Part shown: one piece after another, positions 1 to 11,043 of the stretch
How the letters are laid out: every line of letters begins with the position of its first letter
How positions within the stretch are numbered: position 1 is the stretch's first letter
Origin: Thamnaconus septentrionalis
Taxonomy: Eukaryota; Chordata; Actinopteri; Tetraodontiformes; Monacanthidae
Reading direction: 5' to 3'
Length of the DNA: 64,000 nucleotides
Assembly: GCA_009823395.1 (NCBI GenBank)
Contig: CM020509.1
Span: forward strand, 15,031,501-15,095,500
Notes under the pieces: generated by a model
The model's database searches: none
What the model saw: only the letters and a program-made list of their open reading frames with translations
What the model was told of the DNA's origin: nothing
Program-made: the position numbers and the translations under genes

Positions 1-571
1 GCTAACATCGTAAAAAACAAAAACCCACAAGAGTGCAGTGATAATATCTCCAGTAGAGGCCCGTATGTTTTATAAGGCAGAGGGTTTGAAGATTAGCCTT
101 GTATGTAACGCTTTGTATTGTTTTGTTTGAACGTGCTGCGCCAATAAAAATGTCCTGATAAAGATCAAATGCAAAAGTACAAAGCACGGAGCTCAACACA
201 GGGTGAATAAAAACGGCGACAGGTGCCATAAATTTGTGGCATAGAAAGGAAACACTCAGCTCCAATTATGTCCCAGTGTGCTACTGATCCTGGAGGAAAT
301 ACCGCTCCAGCTTTTGGAGACTTCTGAGTCTGAAGTTCGGCTTTCACATGTGGTCCCTGGCTAATTTCTGGTTCTGCTGCGAAGATTATAGTCAACCACT
401 TTAGACTGCCACTCTTTGGAGTCTCAGGGTTCGTAAAGTCCGCTGTGGCCGAGGGTCATGTGCACGGAACTGACGGGACTTCACACGCTTGACCTCCCAG
501 CAGTTGCTGGTCACTGGCAGTCTCGGTGCTGTAGCATTTCTGTTTGCACGTGTCGGCCCTCTGGCCAGAAT

Positions 572-600
572 CAGAGCCAGGGAAGATGTCCCTGGCTCTG
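572..600. repeat. Perfect hairpin 1 (12-bp stem, 5-nt loop)
   Basis: The arm CAGAGCCAGGGA (572-583) is followed after the loop AGATG by its exact reverse complement TCCCTGGCTCTG (589-600). It directly abuts a second perfect hairpin that shares its last base. Confidence 0.9.
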
Positions 601-638
601 TGACTTCACAGTGACTTTAGTCTGAACTGTGAAGTCAC
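600..638. repeat. Perfect hairpin 2 (13-bp stem, 13-nt loop)
   Basis: GTGACTTCACAGT (600-612) pairs exactly with ACTGTGAAGTCAC (626-638) across a 13-nt spacer. With hairpin 1 it forms a cruciform-capable tandem of two stem-loops. No transposon ends or target duplication were recognised around them. Confidence 0.9.
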
Positions 639-3600
639 ATCTCATCCGACTTTTATTCATTTCATTCAAATGCGCCACACGCCACCAATCTGCATCTGAA
701 GGAGGCGGGACCTGGAAAAATCACATGATGCTCGAGATAAAACAAGCGTGCATTGCAATGGCATCAGTGGACAGGAAGTGAAACTTTCTGTCGGCTACAT
801 TTGCACAACTACCTAAAATTTGCCACGCAAACACTGACGCGTGGCACCCACGCGCACTTGCACAAACACTGTTCTGCTTGTAACATTTCCTTCTGTGCAT
901 CTGTGTGTCACATCATCAACAAATAAAACATAAAAGCAAAAACTCAGAATTGAGCATTAAGACCTGCAGAGTGAATGTGACCTTGGAGTCACCTTGCTCC
1001 TGACCAGCTGCCCTCAAAGTCAGTTTCAGGCTTGTCCCCCAAATGAAACTAGTCAACTTCACTTTAGAGTTCTAATTTAAAAGCTTCTTCAAGGATATCC
1101 TTGACTCCCACGATTGGATCTCTGGCCTTTAATCAATTTGATGCTAGCTGTTCCATGGGGGCAGCGGTCAACACTTAATCAAAGACGTCCGTACACAGTA
1201 TTTAGTTTAAATTGAGTGGATGATTCCTCATCTGCTGTGGAGTCCCAGTACAAATAAAGTGTGCAAATAAACAGAGAGAATCTCTATGGCGCAGAGCGTG
1301 TTCAGTTACACTGTAACCTTGGTTCTCCGAGATGAGCCGGCGGCTGCTCCAGACTGCATTCCCAACAAGGGGAACTAGAGACTCGGCGTGCATGGCTGTA
1401 CATTATAATGAGGCAAAGGGTGTTTTTTTATTTTTTTATTTTTCAAAGGCCTGGCACTCTGAAACATAATCAAGATCGTCCTGCTCCCTCCTGCTTCGAC
1501 TCAGCCTCTGGGGAAATTAAAGTGTACTGAATAAACAATTAGCAACTCCCATTTGGAATATCACCATCACTGGACTAGCAGGATGCAGAACAAACTTCCA
1601 TCATGTTTTTATCAGGTACTTCTGGTTAAAAAAAAAGTTTAGTTTTCTCTTGGAAAACTACAGTTTCTGTACAGATTCATAGCCTTGTCTCTGCAATGAA
1701 GATGATTTGAGACTATGTAAAATTTTGGGGTTGTCTGAAAATCCCCCCCACACACACACTATATATTGATGATGTTACTGACAATCAGGAAAAAACACCA
1801 CAGACTTATGGCTACAATCAAACAGGAAATAAAATAAAATAATATAAAATAAAATCCTCCTCTCTGAATCAGAACAGACACAAAGGATCAAGGACTCGTC
1901 GTTTCACACTCTCACGTCGTAGAGCCTCAGATTCGCTCCACTGTTTTCCCCAACCAAGGGCCTGCAGCTGCTAACAATATTACATCCTATAATAAAACTT
2001 TAATGTATGTGAAATTCTTATAGCGGAGGGGAAAAGCCAGGAAGCCGCTAATACACCAGCTCTGTTTCTTTTATTACAAGTAGTAAAAAGTACATTTCCT
2101 TACTGCAATGCATAAAAAGCAAATCCAAAAGGTCGCTCCTTTCACTATATTGAGAAATGTAAAAATCTCTTGCAGACGTTGACAGACATCCAGAGAGATT
2201 TCTGGTGTTTATTTATGACCACGATACTGAAATCAGAACTCCAGCCACGGCGGATGCGAGATGTGGACTCTGGAATCAAATGAGAGGCCAAAGTGCTTGA
2301 AAATCTTCAGTTTTACCGACTCCTGGGAAACGGAGGAACAAGGATCTTGAGGAACAGACAAAGAAGAAGCCTGACAACAAAACAAAGACTGCGCGGGAGG
2401 AACAAAGTCTGGGACGGCGAGGCAGGAGAGCACAATAAATCTGGAAGGAATGAATGGAAGAGGGCTGCCTCAGTTCGTGCAGGGTTAATAAGTCGATGGG
2501 GATCAAGTGAGACCGTCAAGGGGGGAAGAAGAGGGATTATGGGCAGGAGTGACAGGCTGTGAAATGAGAGGAGAACTGGTTGGAAAGGTGAGTGGAAGCT
2601 GGTTGTAGATTGTTACACCGCAGAGGAGTCCTCCCTGTTGGTTCAATGAGAGAAATTTGGATTCGGGTAATCACATCTATGTTTATTAAAGTGCTTAGAG
2701 TCGTGATGATTTTTAGAACCGTGTTCTTTAGTTGGTCTGAGAATTAACGAGGGTGAGAAGCGACTGCTGAAAGCTGCTTCCTGGTTTTCGCTGTGGTGGA
2801 AAACCACAGAGGAGCAGGAGGAGAATGAGTTGTGAGTGTGAGTGGCGAACAGCCGACGCTGCCAAACAGACTAGCTTGGAAGCCGCTTTTTGGATAGGAT
2901 GGTGTTTTCAACATAAAAATGCCGCTGAGGTTTGTTGTGTTATTGGATGACATGTTGCCGGTTTTGATACCGACTGACTGAAGATTAAACGCGGCCGTGC
3001 AAAGCAGCCAAGGGGGAGGAAGCCGAGAGCTGCCGGCTGAACCAGCAGCAACAAATCATGCTGATCAGCTTGAATGTGACAACTGGATGGTTCCCCCTGC
3101 TAACCTCCGCCCCTCCCCCGCATTCAAACACTTTCTACGGGCTCTTAACCAGATGGATTTTTTTTTTTGTTTTTTGTTTTTTTAGACTTTAATCCAAATG
3201 ACTTAAAAAGCCAAGTTAACTATTATGTGGTCAAAAAAAGAATGCCTTTAAAAATGAAGAAGGCAAAGTAACGGCTTTCATTCAGCGGCCCAATGAGGAG
3301 GGGTCGAGGATTTTATATTCGCAGGTAAAAAGGGCCACAGAATTTTAAGTGACATCATTATCTACGGGGTCGGAGGCACAAGGACAAGGAGGCACTCGTT
3401 TTGTTTCATCAATACAGCACGTTCTCCAGGAGGGGTTGGGGGGTCTGAGTCATCGTTTCCATCAGGGTCTGAACAGATAGCATCAAGAAAGGCCGCGCTG
3501 TCGTTTGATATAGAGATTATTTTAACATTTTTATCACTCACTTTTACTGCCTGGCAGTCTCAGACTACTGATACGTAATGCAAAATTACAACCCATCGGA

Positions 3601-3966
3601 GCCAAGTTGCGGGGCTCAAACTTGGTGCCACTTCCCCCCCACCCCCACGAAAAGTTTCAAAGTCATGGCAAAAAGTGAAAAAATATAAATCGAGGATTTA
3701 AAATTGGCAGTAACATTCACGGCTCTCCCGGCGACGCCTCCTGATCGGAGAGGCTGAAAATCCACCCGTCCACTCACCGTAGACTGACGACTGCCTCCGT
3801 TCTCACCGACACTCTGGCATCTCGAAAAAAGCGTGGGAAAGTCATGTGACAAAGCTCCGACCTGACCAAACCTTCGATGATTCGCTAGCAGGTGGACCCG
3901 GCCAGTGGCGGCCAGAGAGTTGCCGCTTCTTCTTGCCTCGAAGGCAACAGGTTAGCTCTCTCTGCG

Positions 3967-3984
3967 AGTGTGTGTGTGTGTGTG
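3967..3984. repeat. (GT)n microsatellite
   Basis: A short pure GT/TG run just upstream of the CpG-rich patch at 4.1 kb. Confidence 0.85.
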
Positions 3985-4074
3985 CCTAAAGGGCAGCGGT
4001 GTGTCTGATTTATGGAGGCACCGTCAGCGTTTTGAGCGTTTCTGAATTCAGATGCTTTGACTCTCGCTTGAACG

Positions 4075-4320
4075 AACACATCCGTCACTGCCACGGCGGA
4101 CGAGACGCTGACGAGACGCGGCCGACACTCAGGAGTCTGGGTCGCGTCACCGCCGCCGCCGCCGCCAAGAAATCTCTGGAAGCATTGGCGCTTTCCTCCT
4201 CAACGTCGGCCAGACTTTGGAGTCGCCGTTGACGGAACTGACGGCGGCTGGTCGGCGTCCGATTGGGATGAGTGATGACGACTCTATCGACGCCGCCATT
4301 CTTGTCTCATTTCTTTGGGT
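4075..4320. promoter_or_regulatory. CpG-rich patch, possible promoter
   Basis: This 250-bp stretch has a very high CpG density compared with its AT-rich surroundings and includes a short GCC repeat near 4150 and a GCCGCCATT motif near 4293 that resembles a YY1 site with one extra base. No clear TATA box or splice donor follows. It could be an unmethylated promoter or enhancer island. No transcript can be assigned from the sequence. Confidence 0.35.
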
Positions 4321-4560
4321 TTTTTTCCCTCGCTGTTAGCATTTATCTGCCTGTTGGCCTCTCTGTCTGCTCTCTCTCTCCCCCGTTAGTAGAAAAAAAA
4401 ATCTATATTTTATAATAGATTCACAAAATGATTGAGTATCGGCATCACTTTTCCCCAGCAGGACATGAAGGGTATTAATCACTGTAAATGTCTATTTTAT
4501 TATTTTGCACCACGCAGTCCTGCATTGGGCCTCCAGCACTGACTAAATGAACTCTGTGCA

Positions 4561-4564
<4 letters not shown>

Positions 4565-4598
<34 letters not shown>
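4565..4598. repeat. (TG)17 microsatellite
   Basis: An uninterrupted TG dinucleotide array. Confidence 0.95.
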
Positions 4599-4599
<1 letters not shown>

Positions 4600-4602
<3 letters not shown>

Positions 4603-6950
4603 CTTGCAATTGTACACAAGTGGAAGCGCTCTCTCACTCTGAGGTGTGACTTTGGGCCGTCTTTCACCGAGTCTGTTTGTTTGTGTTAATATTTTCGAGG
4701 TGTCACCCTGTTAAAAATGGTCATTGTGAAGTCACTAGCACACGAAACACAACAGTGCTGGGTAGCAAAGACTCATTTCCTGGAGACGCCGATGTGAGAA
4801 GTCTGCATTATTTTTTTTTTATATTTTAAAAAAATCAACTCCCGTGCACACACTGGGTTGGATTAACAAGTCTGGAAGTACAACAGGAGGACTGCCTGTG
4901 CTTTTACGGGGATTAGATGTATTTCCTGCCTCTCTCAAATGTAATTTATAAATGGCTGATCAAATTAGGCAGCAACAGTATCAAAGAAAGATACGAGGTC
5001 GTGTGCCGAGCTGTCGGATAAGAAAACCAAACCGTACGAGGCAGTGAGGGTAGAGTGCATTGGCCCAAGAACCCAACGGCAGAGAGTGGGACGTAACCTT
5101 TGGATTATGTCACGTCCTGCTACCTCCTGACAGTCGCCTGCGTGCAGATCAGAGGTCACGAGGTTAAGTATTCCTACACCGACGTGGCGGCGAAATGAGA
5201 CTCGGTAGCTCTGCCGAACTCTGGGCCTTTGAGGAGGCTTGAAGGTTTGAGTATGCGCTCTCGACACATGTGGGCGTCTTAAAAAAGACAAAGAAGAAGA
5301 AGGAGAAGAAGAAGAAGGAGGAAAGACAGGGCGAGCTGCTGCATGTAAACAACTCTATTAGCAGGCTGTCCTTGAATGATCAAGAGAGCCGCAGCCTCCG
5401 TGGGATGTGTCTCTCTCCGGTGTTCTGCATAAGTGCCTTCCCCCTTTTCTCCGGCTCGCCTCTCGCAGGCGGCACAAGATGGCACATAATGGAATACTTA
5501 ACAGACTGTGAGACTGCTGGATTGGAAGCCCCACCTCCCCACCACCACCCCCGTCTCATACGCACCAGTCCGCCGCAGCGCCAAGCCTCCGTCTCTTGCC
5601 CTTCTGTTCAGAGGTCCATTTGACACTTTCTGCATTGGCCCCTCCATTATTTTAATAATTCGGCCTCCGCACCGTAATTCCATTAATGTCAAAAAAGCCC
5701 CACCATTACCCCCCTCCCTCCCTCCCTCCCCGACTCGGTCCCGCAGCGTCTCGCGTTCTCATTTTTCTCTTTGACAATGAGCCTGGCAGTGAAGTAAGAC
5801 TCACACGGGCTCAGGAGGGACGGGTGAAAACCAAGAGCATCGGGGGAAGACGGGAGGAGCGGAGGAAACACTGAAATGAGGATGAAAGAGGGGAGACAAA
5901 GGCAAGAGAACAAATAAAGAAAAGAGAGAAGTCTGGTTCCGAGTGGGAACTCTGAGGTGGGAAAAAAAAATGTTGGGAAATTCAAAATATAATAAGGAGG
6001 AAGGGGGAGGCGAATAGTGGCGGTCGGAGATGTTTGGGCGTTTCCAGCTGTGCTAAGACCCCCCTCCTCCGTTTCCCCGGCCCCATCGTTCCTGCAGCAT
6101 GTTGTCAACTCAGGGCTCCATCTGCAGGTTATCTGCTCCCCGGCGAGTTTACACAAAGCCTCCCTCTAATCTCGGCCTCCCCTGCAGCTTGTGCGCTTTA
6201 AACACGGCGTCGCGCTCGCCCGCAGGAATCAGCGGCGGCGGCGGCTAATTCAGTTGGAAATCTTAACTTCTCCCCCCCATCGGCGGCCGCGTGGGAGGAG
6301 AATACAAATGTTTAACCTTGGAGCCGGTCGGTTGAGCACATGCACGCACCCCCCGCACCGCGCAATTAAACGCAGATGATAACGGTCCGCGGCGGGCGTT
6401 TAAAAGTCTAATTGTCAAAGCGCTGCAGAGCCGCAGCTCACGATCAGATGCAAAGGCATTTAACCAGGAACAAATGTCTGACCGGTGTCCGCCTGTTACA
6501 TCCATGAAAGCATCGTATGCAAAAAAAACCCAGGGAGACGCTCGGACGCGCAGCCCAGGGCGGGTGGACGGAGGCTGACGAGGCTCGTGGTGAGAAAGGC
6601 CCTGCGTTATCGCCGTCATCTTCCCGCCCAGCTGCGGCCCCTGCAGAGTCACAATCATGTTGTCGCAATAATAGATTCATGTTCCCGCAATTCACCGAGG
6701 GAAGAGACGGGGGTGCTTGGTGATGGAGTGGGTGTCAAACCCTAGCGTGCGCAGCCACACCCCCTGCCCCGTCCGGCCACGAGGCGACGGGAACACAAAA
6801 AAAAAAGCCCCCTTTGCACATTTAGCCGGGGCTGTCGGCAGACATTATCTGAGTTATGAGGTGGGGGGAAAAAAAAGACAACAGAGGTCAAAACTGCTGT
6901 GAAAGTGTTGGGAGGGAACTTTATTATGTCATTAAGCCGCTTGGCAGCTT
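4600..6950. other. Non-coding stretch, purine/pyrimidine-biased, no gene assigned
   Basis: It contains A/G-rich runs (5280-5335, 5820-5990) and a CCCT run near 5710 that create long reading frames on both strands without codon-like composition. A GC-richer part at 6180-6620, with CpG clusters next to AT-rich homeodomain-like cores, resembles vertebrate regulatory DNA. I recognise no exon. Confidence 0.5.
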
Positions 6951-7182
6951 TTATTTGATGATGATGAAGCGGTTGTTGTGTTAAGGGGGGCGGGGGGGGG
7001 GGGTAAATAAAGGGGTAGCGGAAGTGGAGACGGGGGAGAGGGGAGCCAGGAGGCACACAGGCGTTTCCCCTAACACAATTTTTTTTAACACCATGGAAAA
7101 AAAAAATGTTGATCAATTAATACCCGTCGCTTGACTCTGCTTTGTTTGCCGTCATTATTTTTCATTGTCATTTTGAGTTCGC

Positions 7183-7190
7183 ATTTGCAT
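7183..7190 (-). promoter_or_regulatory. POU octamer (ATTTGCAT)
   Basis: A perfect octamer whose last bases overlap a CATTGT SOX-like core. It lies 46 bp from an X-box-like motif (7237-7250). Confidence 0.45.
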
Positions 7191-7236
7191 TGTGTTTGTG
7201 TCTCACAGCAGCTGTTGTTACAATGGTTGGAGCCCC

Positions 7237-7250
7237 GTTACCGTGGTTAC
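7237..7250 (+). promoter_or_regulatory. RFX X-box-like motif
   Basis: GTTACCGTGGTTAC has one perfect half-site (GTTACC) and one half-site with a single mismatch to the GGYAAC core. X-boxes are bound by RFX-family factors and are a frequent long motif in vertebrate conserved non-coding DNA. Binding is inferred from the motif only. Confidence 0.35.
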
Positions 7251-8015
7251 ACGTGTGCAGTGCGCCGTCTGAATGACAGGCAAAAGAAAATTGCTTCACG
7301 GAGGCTCAACTCTTCCACCAGTGATGTGCGACTTCGCCGGTTTCCGTAACGAGCCTCGTTGCCTCCGCCGCCAGTTTGTGACACTATTTCTTGGATGCTA
7401 GCTTGTAAACGGCTAGCTTGCAAGTGGTCAAACATGATTGTAAAAGACAACCTGCATTGATTCAAAAAATTGAACGAGTTCATTTCAAACAGGAATCAAT
7501 TTTTTATGACATAAGAGTAGATATATAGTCAATAACTGTGATAGCCAAGGTTGCTAATGTCAGCAAAAGCTTCTTGTCTGTTTAGGGAGCAAACTAGCAA
7601 CCCTGTTTTACTACTCATCATGGAGCTTTTATGATAAGAAGGCTTTCTTCATCAGGTCAACTTAGCATGTTTCCTCAACTTCTAACACATTGTTGTTGTT
7701 ATGTCATTATTATATGTTGTTAGTACTGTACATACTAAGCGTCTTCAGCTGAGTGTGTGAAAATGCTTTTGAAGAAGCTAAAGTCATCAACCAATTTGAC
7801 ATCAAGAAAAGACAATAGTAAAAAAGTAATGATTTTTGCCACACCTGACCGCATACGGACAAGTGGTGTGAATTATAATCCATTATAATCTCAATTTTAT
7901 GAATAATCTGATTAACAGTTTTAGGCCTTAGAAACCCTTTTAATCTCTGTGTCTGCTCAGCGTCTGAAGCTGCTTCTCTGCTTTATCCAACATGAGCCAC
8001 GATGAAAAAAAAAAA

Positions 8016-8023
8016 ATGCAAAT
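8016..8023 (+). promoter_or_regulatory. POU octamer (ATGCAAAT)
   Basis: A perfect octamer directly after an A-run. Confidence 0.35.
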
Positions 8024-8209
8024 AAAAGTCTTTCAACTGAACGGAACTCAAGATTCTGCTCCGTCCCAAAGGAAAACGTCTTTGCGACTCATTTGCTGAA
8101 ACACATGCTGCGAGAAACAAACTGTGATCCAGTATTAAGAGCTTAAGCGCAGACATATCATATCAACAATTGAACTGCTGAAGACACAGAGGAGAGCCGG
8201 GAGAGAGTC

Positions 8210-8217
8210 ATTTGCAT
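8210..8217 (-). promoter_or_regulatory. POU octamer (ATTTGCAT)
   Basis: A perfect octamer on the minus strand, about 190 bp from the previous one. Confidence 0.4.
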
Positions 8218-9915
8218 CAGGCTCACATGTAGTTAAAGAAGTGTACCCTCTGCTGGAGCTAATTAAATTTCCTAAAGTCTCCCTGAGCTAGCGGAGGATG
8301 GAAAAAGACAATCCTGTGATTAAGTTTAAGTTTAGTGTGGGGATGGGAAATAAATACTGTAATTAGCTAGATGGTGCAGCACATTTCACTGGGGTTGGAA
8401 CTGTGTTTTCTCCTACAACAAAGCTGTGGATTAACGGAGACAGCACCCGTGTAGCCTGGGCATCCTTTTATTAATTCAATAGAAAGACAGTCCAAACAGT
8501 AATTACATGTAAATTATGTGATAGTAATAAAAAGAGGGGAATAGCCCCTGAAATAAATAGAAGGTGATGCAACAGTTTACCATGCTGATGTATTGAAGAT
8601 TTTTTTTTTTTTTTTTTACCTCTGGAACGATTAAAAATGATAAAGATAAATGTCTTCATGCAACTGGGTACGGTTTGGCTAGGACATGAGAAATCATTTT
8701 GTCTCCACCACGTCATTTTTGGAGCCAAGCTATATTATTTCTGTGTCAGACACGCCAGGTAAAGGAGAAGCCGGCGCTGTGTGTTCACGCCTGCACATTT
8801 CTGAACTCACCACCGTCCTCCTGCCTTTGATTAAGCTGCCAAGATGCTGAAAGATACGCTTCTGGGCACCACCTGAGAGTAGAGCGGCGCTGACACGCTG
8901 TTATAGGTCTTTGAGCTACTCAGGCTTTTTCTTTTTTCACTTATTTATAGTTTATTTTCCCCGTGCCTGGGAAATCCTATTCACAAGTTTTCATCTCATT
9001 ACAATATGACATCTCCCGGCTGCAGCTCGAAATAATTAAACTGCGGAAAAGCACAACAGGATAATAAACAGGCTCGTTTTTTTCTTTTCTTTGCATCCTG
9101 CAGAATTGGGTTTGGAAAAGCTATAGTGATACTGCTAATAAGCAAAGTCTGTTCCAATTATTCGCACAATAATGTCGGCAAATATGTTGGCAGCAAACAT
9201 GCAGAACAATATCGGAGACTCTTCTTTTGGGTGGAGATGAAACAGAAATGCACACACAATGCAAAGCCCAAAACGCACAGCGCAGCGCTTCAGCACAAAA
9301 CACCTTCATGGGTTTAACACCCGCTGTTTGTTTTTGTTCTGAACTGGAGGCCACGTCGTCAGGCTAGCCGACATGATCTGACCTGTTACTCTCGTCTAGT
9401 TCACACTTTGCATTTTCACTGTCTACAAGTCAAAACATTTAAGCAGCAGCAAGACAAAGCTCAGTAAATAGACTCCGGCTATCCGGCAACGAGGATGTGA
9501 AAAAACCATCAGGATGTACAGAGGATGAGTCATATGTCACATACATATAACGAAGCAGCTTGCGTAAGTTTGACGTGTCCAGGAGAAAATGCCAATTATT
9601 AGTTTATATTCTTAGCATCTGAGGTCTTTGTGCCCGCAAGCAATTATCGCATCTAGTGTTAAGTAAAAAAACTTGAAGCTGTAAGGAAACTTTGTTACAG
9701 CTAGCATACAACAACACATCCTCCTGCAGATTTCTCTGTATTTCACTTGTTTCACGACGTGAGAAAATGCCTAACATGTGCAGCGCTGACGATGTTTTGA
9801 GACTGGCGTGTAAAACCTGCTTCGTTTGGTTGAGACCAGATTGGCTACAATCATTTCCTGAGGCTGAAAACTAACAACAAATGTTGGCTCGTTTGGCAGC
9901 TGGTCGTGGGCAGGA

Positions 9916-9918
<3 letters not shown>

Positions 9919-9959
<41 letters not shown>
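9919..9959. repeat. (GT)20 microsatellite
   Basis: An uninterrupted GT array. Confidence 0.95.
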
Positions 9960-9962
<3 letters not shown>

Positions 9963-10714
9963 TTCAAATGATGACCTTTAAAAGGGGCCCATGTTTGCAC
10001 TGTTTGCACATGAGGGAAAAAAAAACAACTTCTTGGCTCTCAGAAAAACGTTTCCGTGACGTGACAGCAGACATATATCTAGAAAACGATGAGCCACTGA
10101 CTTGAGTGTCATTTTGTTTTCCTCGCACTCGGGCCACCCAAAATGAGCTGTCAGCTCACAGCTCCGCTGCTGCCAGGGGTGAGTATATACGACGCAGGTT
10201 ATATTCTGGATTATAGCTCTTTTGGTGCATCAAGAAAATTGCCTCGTAGCACTGCTGACCTTGCAAACTGTAAGTACATTGCCGCCGCATACACCTGCTG
10301 TGATCTAGTGCTCATTCAACAGGCCAGTTATTCCCCATTATAAGGTTGTTTTTTTTTTTTTTGGAAGGCTATAGTTTTGTTTTTTTTCTTTCAGTTTTCT
10401 GAGAATTACGCTGTTTTCAAGCCGGCGGTGAGAATATGAATCACACTCAATGAAAAAAAGAGGGAAAAAAATGATAATAGGGATGAACGCTGACCAAAAT
10501 GTAGCGTCAAGCGTGAGTAACCCGGGACACGGAGAACCTTCCCAGATTTAATCACCAAGCGTGGGCTTCATGTTTTACAAGAATGTGATATTACGGTCTG
10601 AACAGCAGGGGGAAAACTGAGAGCTTGGAAATGAAAAACCAAAGCAAAGAGGAAACATTTTATGCGATCAGGCGAGATGCAGGTATTCATAGAATCCTGA
10701 ACATCTGCCTTGTG

Positions 10715-10722
10715 ATTTGCAT
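10715..10722 (-). promoter_or_regulatory. POU octamer (ATTTGCAT)
   Basis: A perfect octamer on the minus strand in otherwise unique DNA. Confidence 0.35.
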
Positions 10723-11014
10723 GCACTGAGACAAAAGTCCAATATGCTGCCAGTGGCGCCGAGGGACCGGGCGGAGGAGCGTCAATGAGGAGCGACTCCT
10801 GAATGAATAAATAAAAGACTTTGACACTGCTGACTTATTCATGGCCCAGCTTTCATGCCAGGCTTTGACACACACTCTTAAGTTTTCGCCTGTCACCCAG
10901 GAAGATAAATAAATAAGGGAACAAAAGCCTTGAAAGCCAGATGTGTCAATGAAATAGCTGCACGGAAAAAAACGCATCTCCGAGTGCTTCACGCACGTCC
11001 AGGAGGAACGCCAA

Positions 11015-11043
11015 AGTGAGTGAGTGAGTGAGTGAGTGAGTGA
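11015..11043. repeat. (AGTG)7 tetranucleotide repeat
   Basis: A near-perfect tandem array of AGTG. Confidence 0.9.

Larger units (their letters stand above)
1..3960. other. Unique non-coding stretch, no gene seen
   Basis: I see no exon with acceptable splice sites and no recognisable protein in any frame. The stretch is AT-rich single-copy DNA with small A/T runs (near 1630 and 3160) and a short CA run near 1750. The one structured object is the hairpin pair at 572-638, listed separately. Reading frames here are short and isolated. Confidence 0.6.
7260..9915. other. AT-rich unique stretch, no gene seen
   Basis: It contains perfect POU octamers at 8016-8023 and 8210-8217 and AT-rich blocks such as 8255-8400 and 8990-9060 that look like conserved non-coding DNA. 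There is an imperfect direct repeat of GCTAGCTTG at 7397-7422. No exon or mobile element was recognised. Confidence 0.5.

Noticed and set aside
5689..6156. 155-codon minus-strand frame
   Set aside because: Derived from purine-rich sequence on the plus strand. Several other frames are open there too, and no family features are seen.
10143..10343. Short ATG frame with GTGAGT and GTAAGT inside
   Set aside because: The peptide matches nothing I know and no acceptor or downstream exon pairs with these donors.
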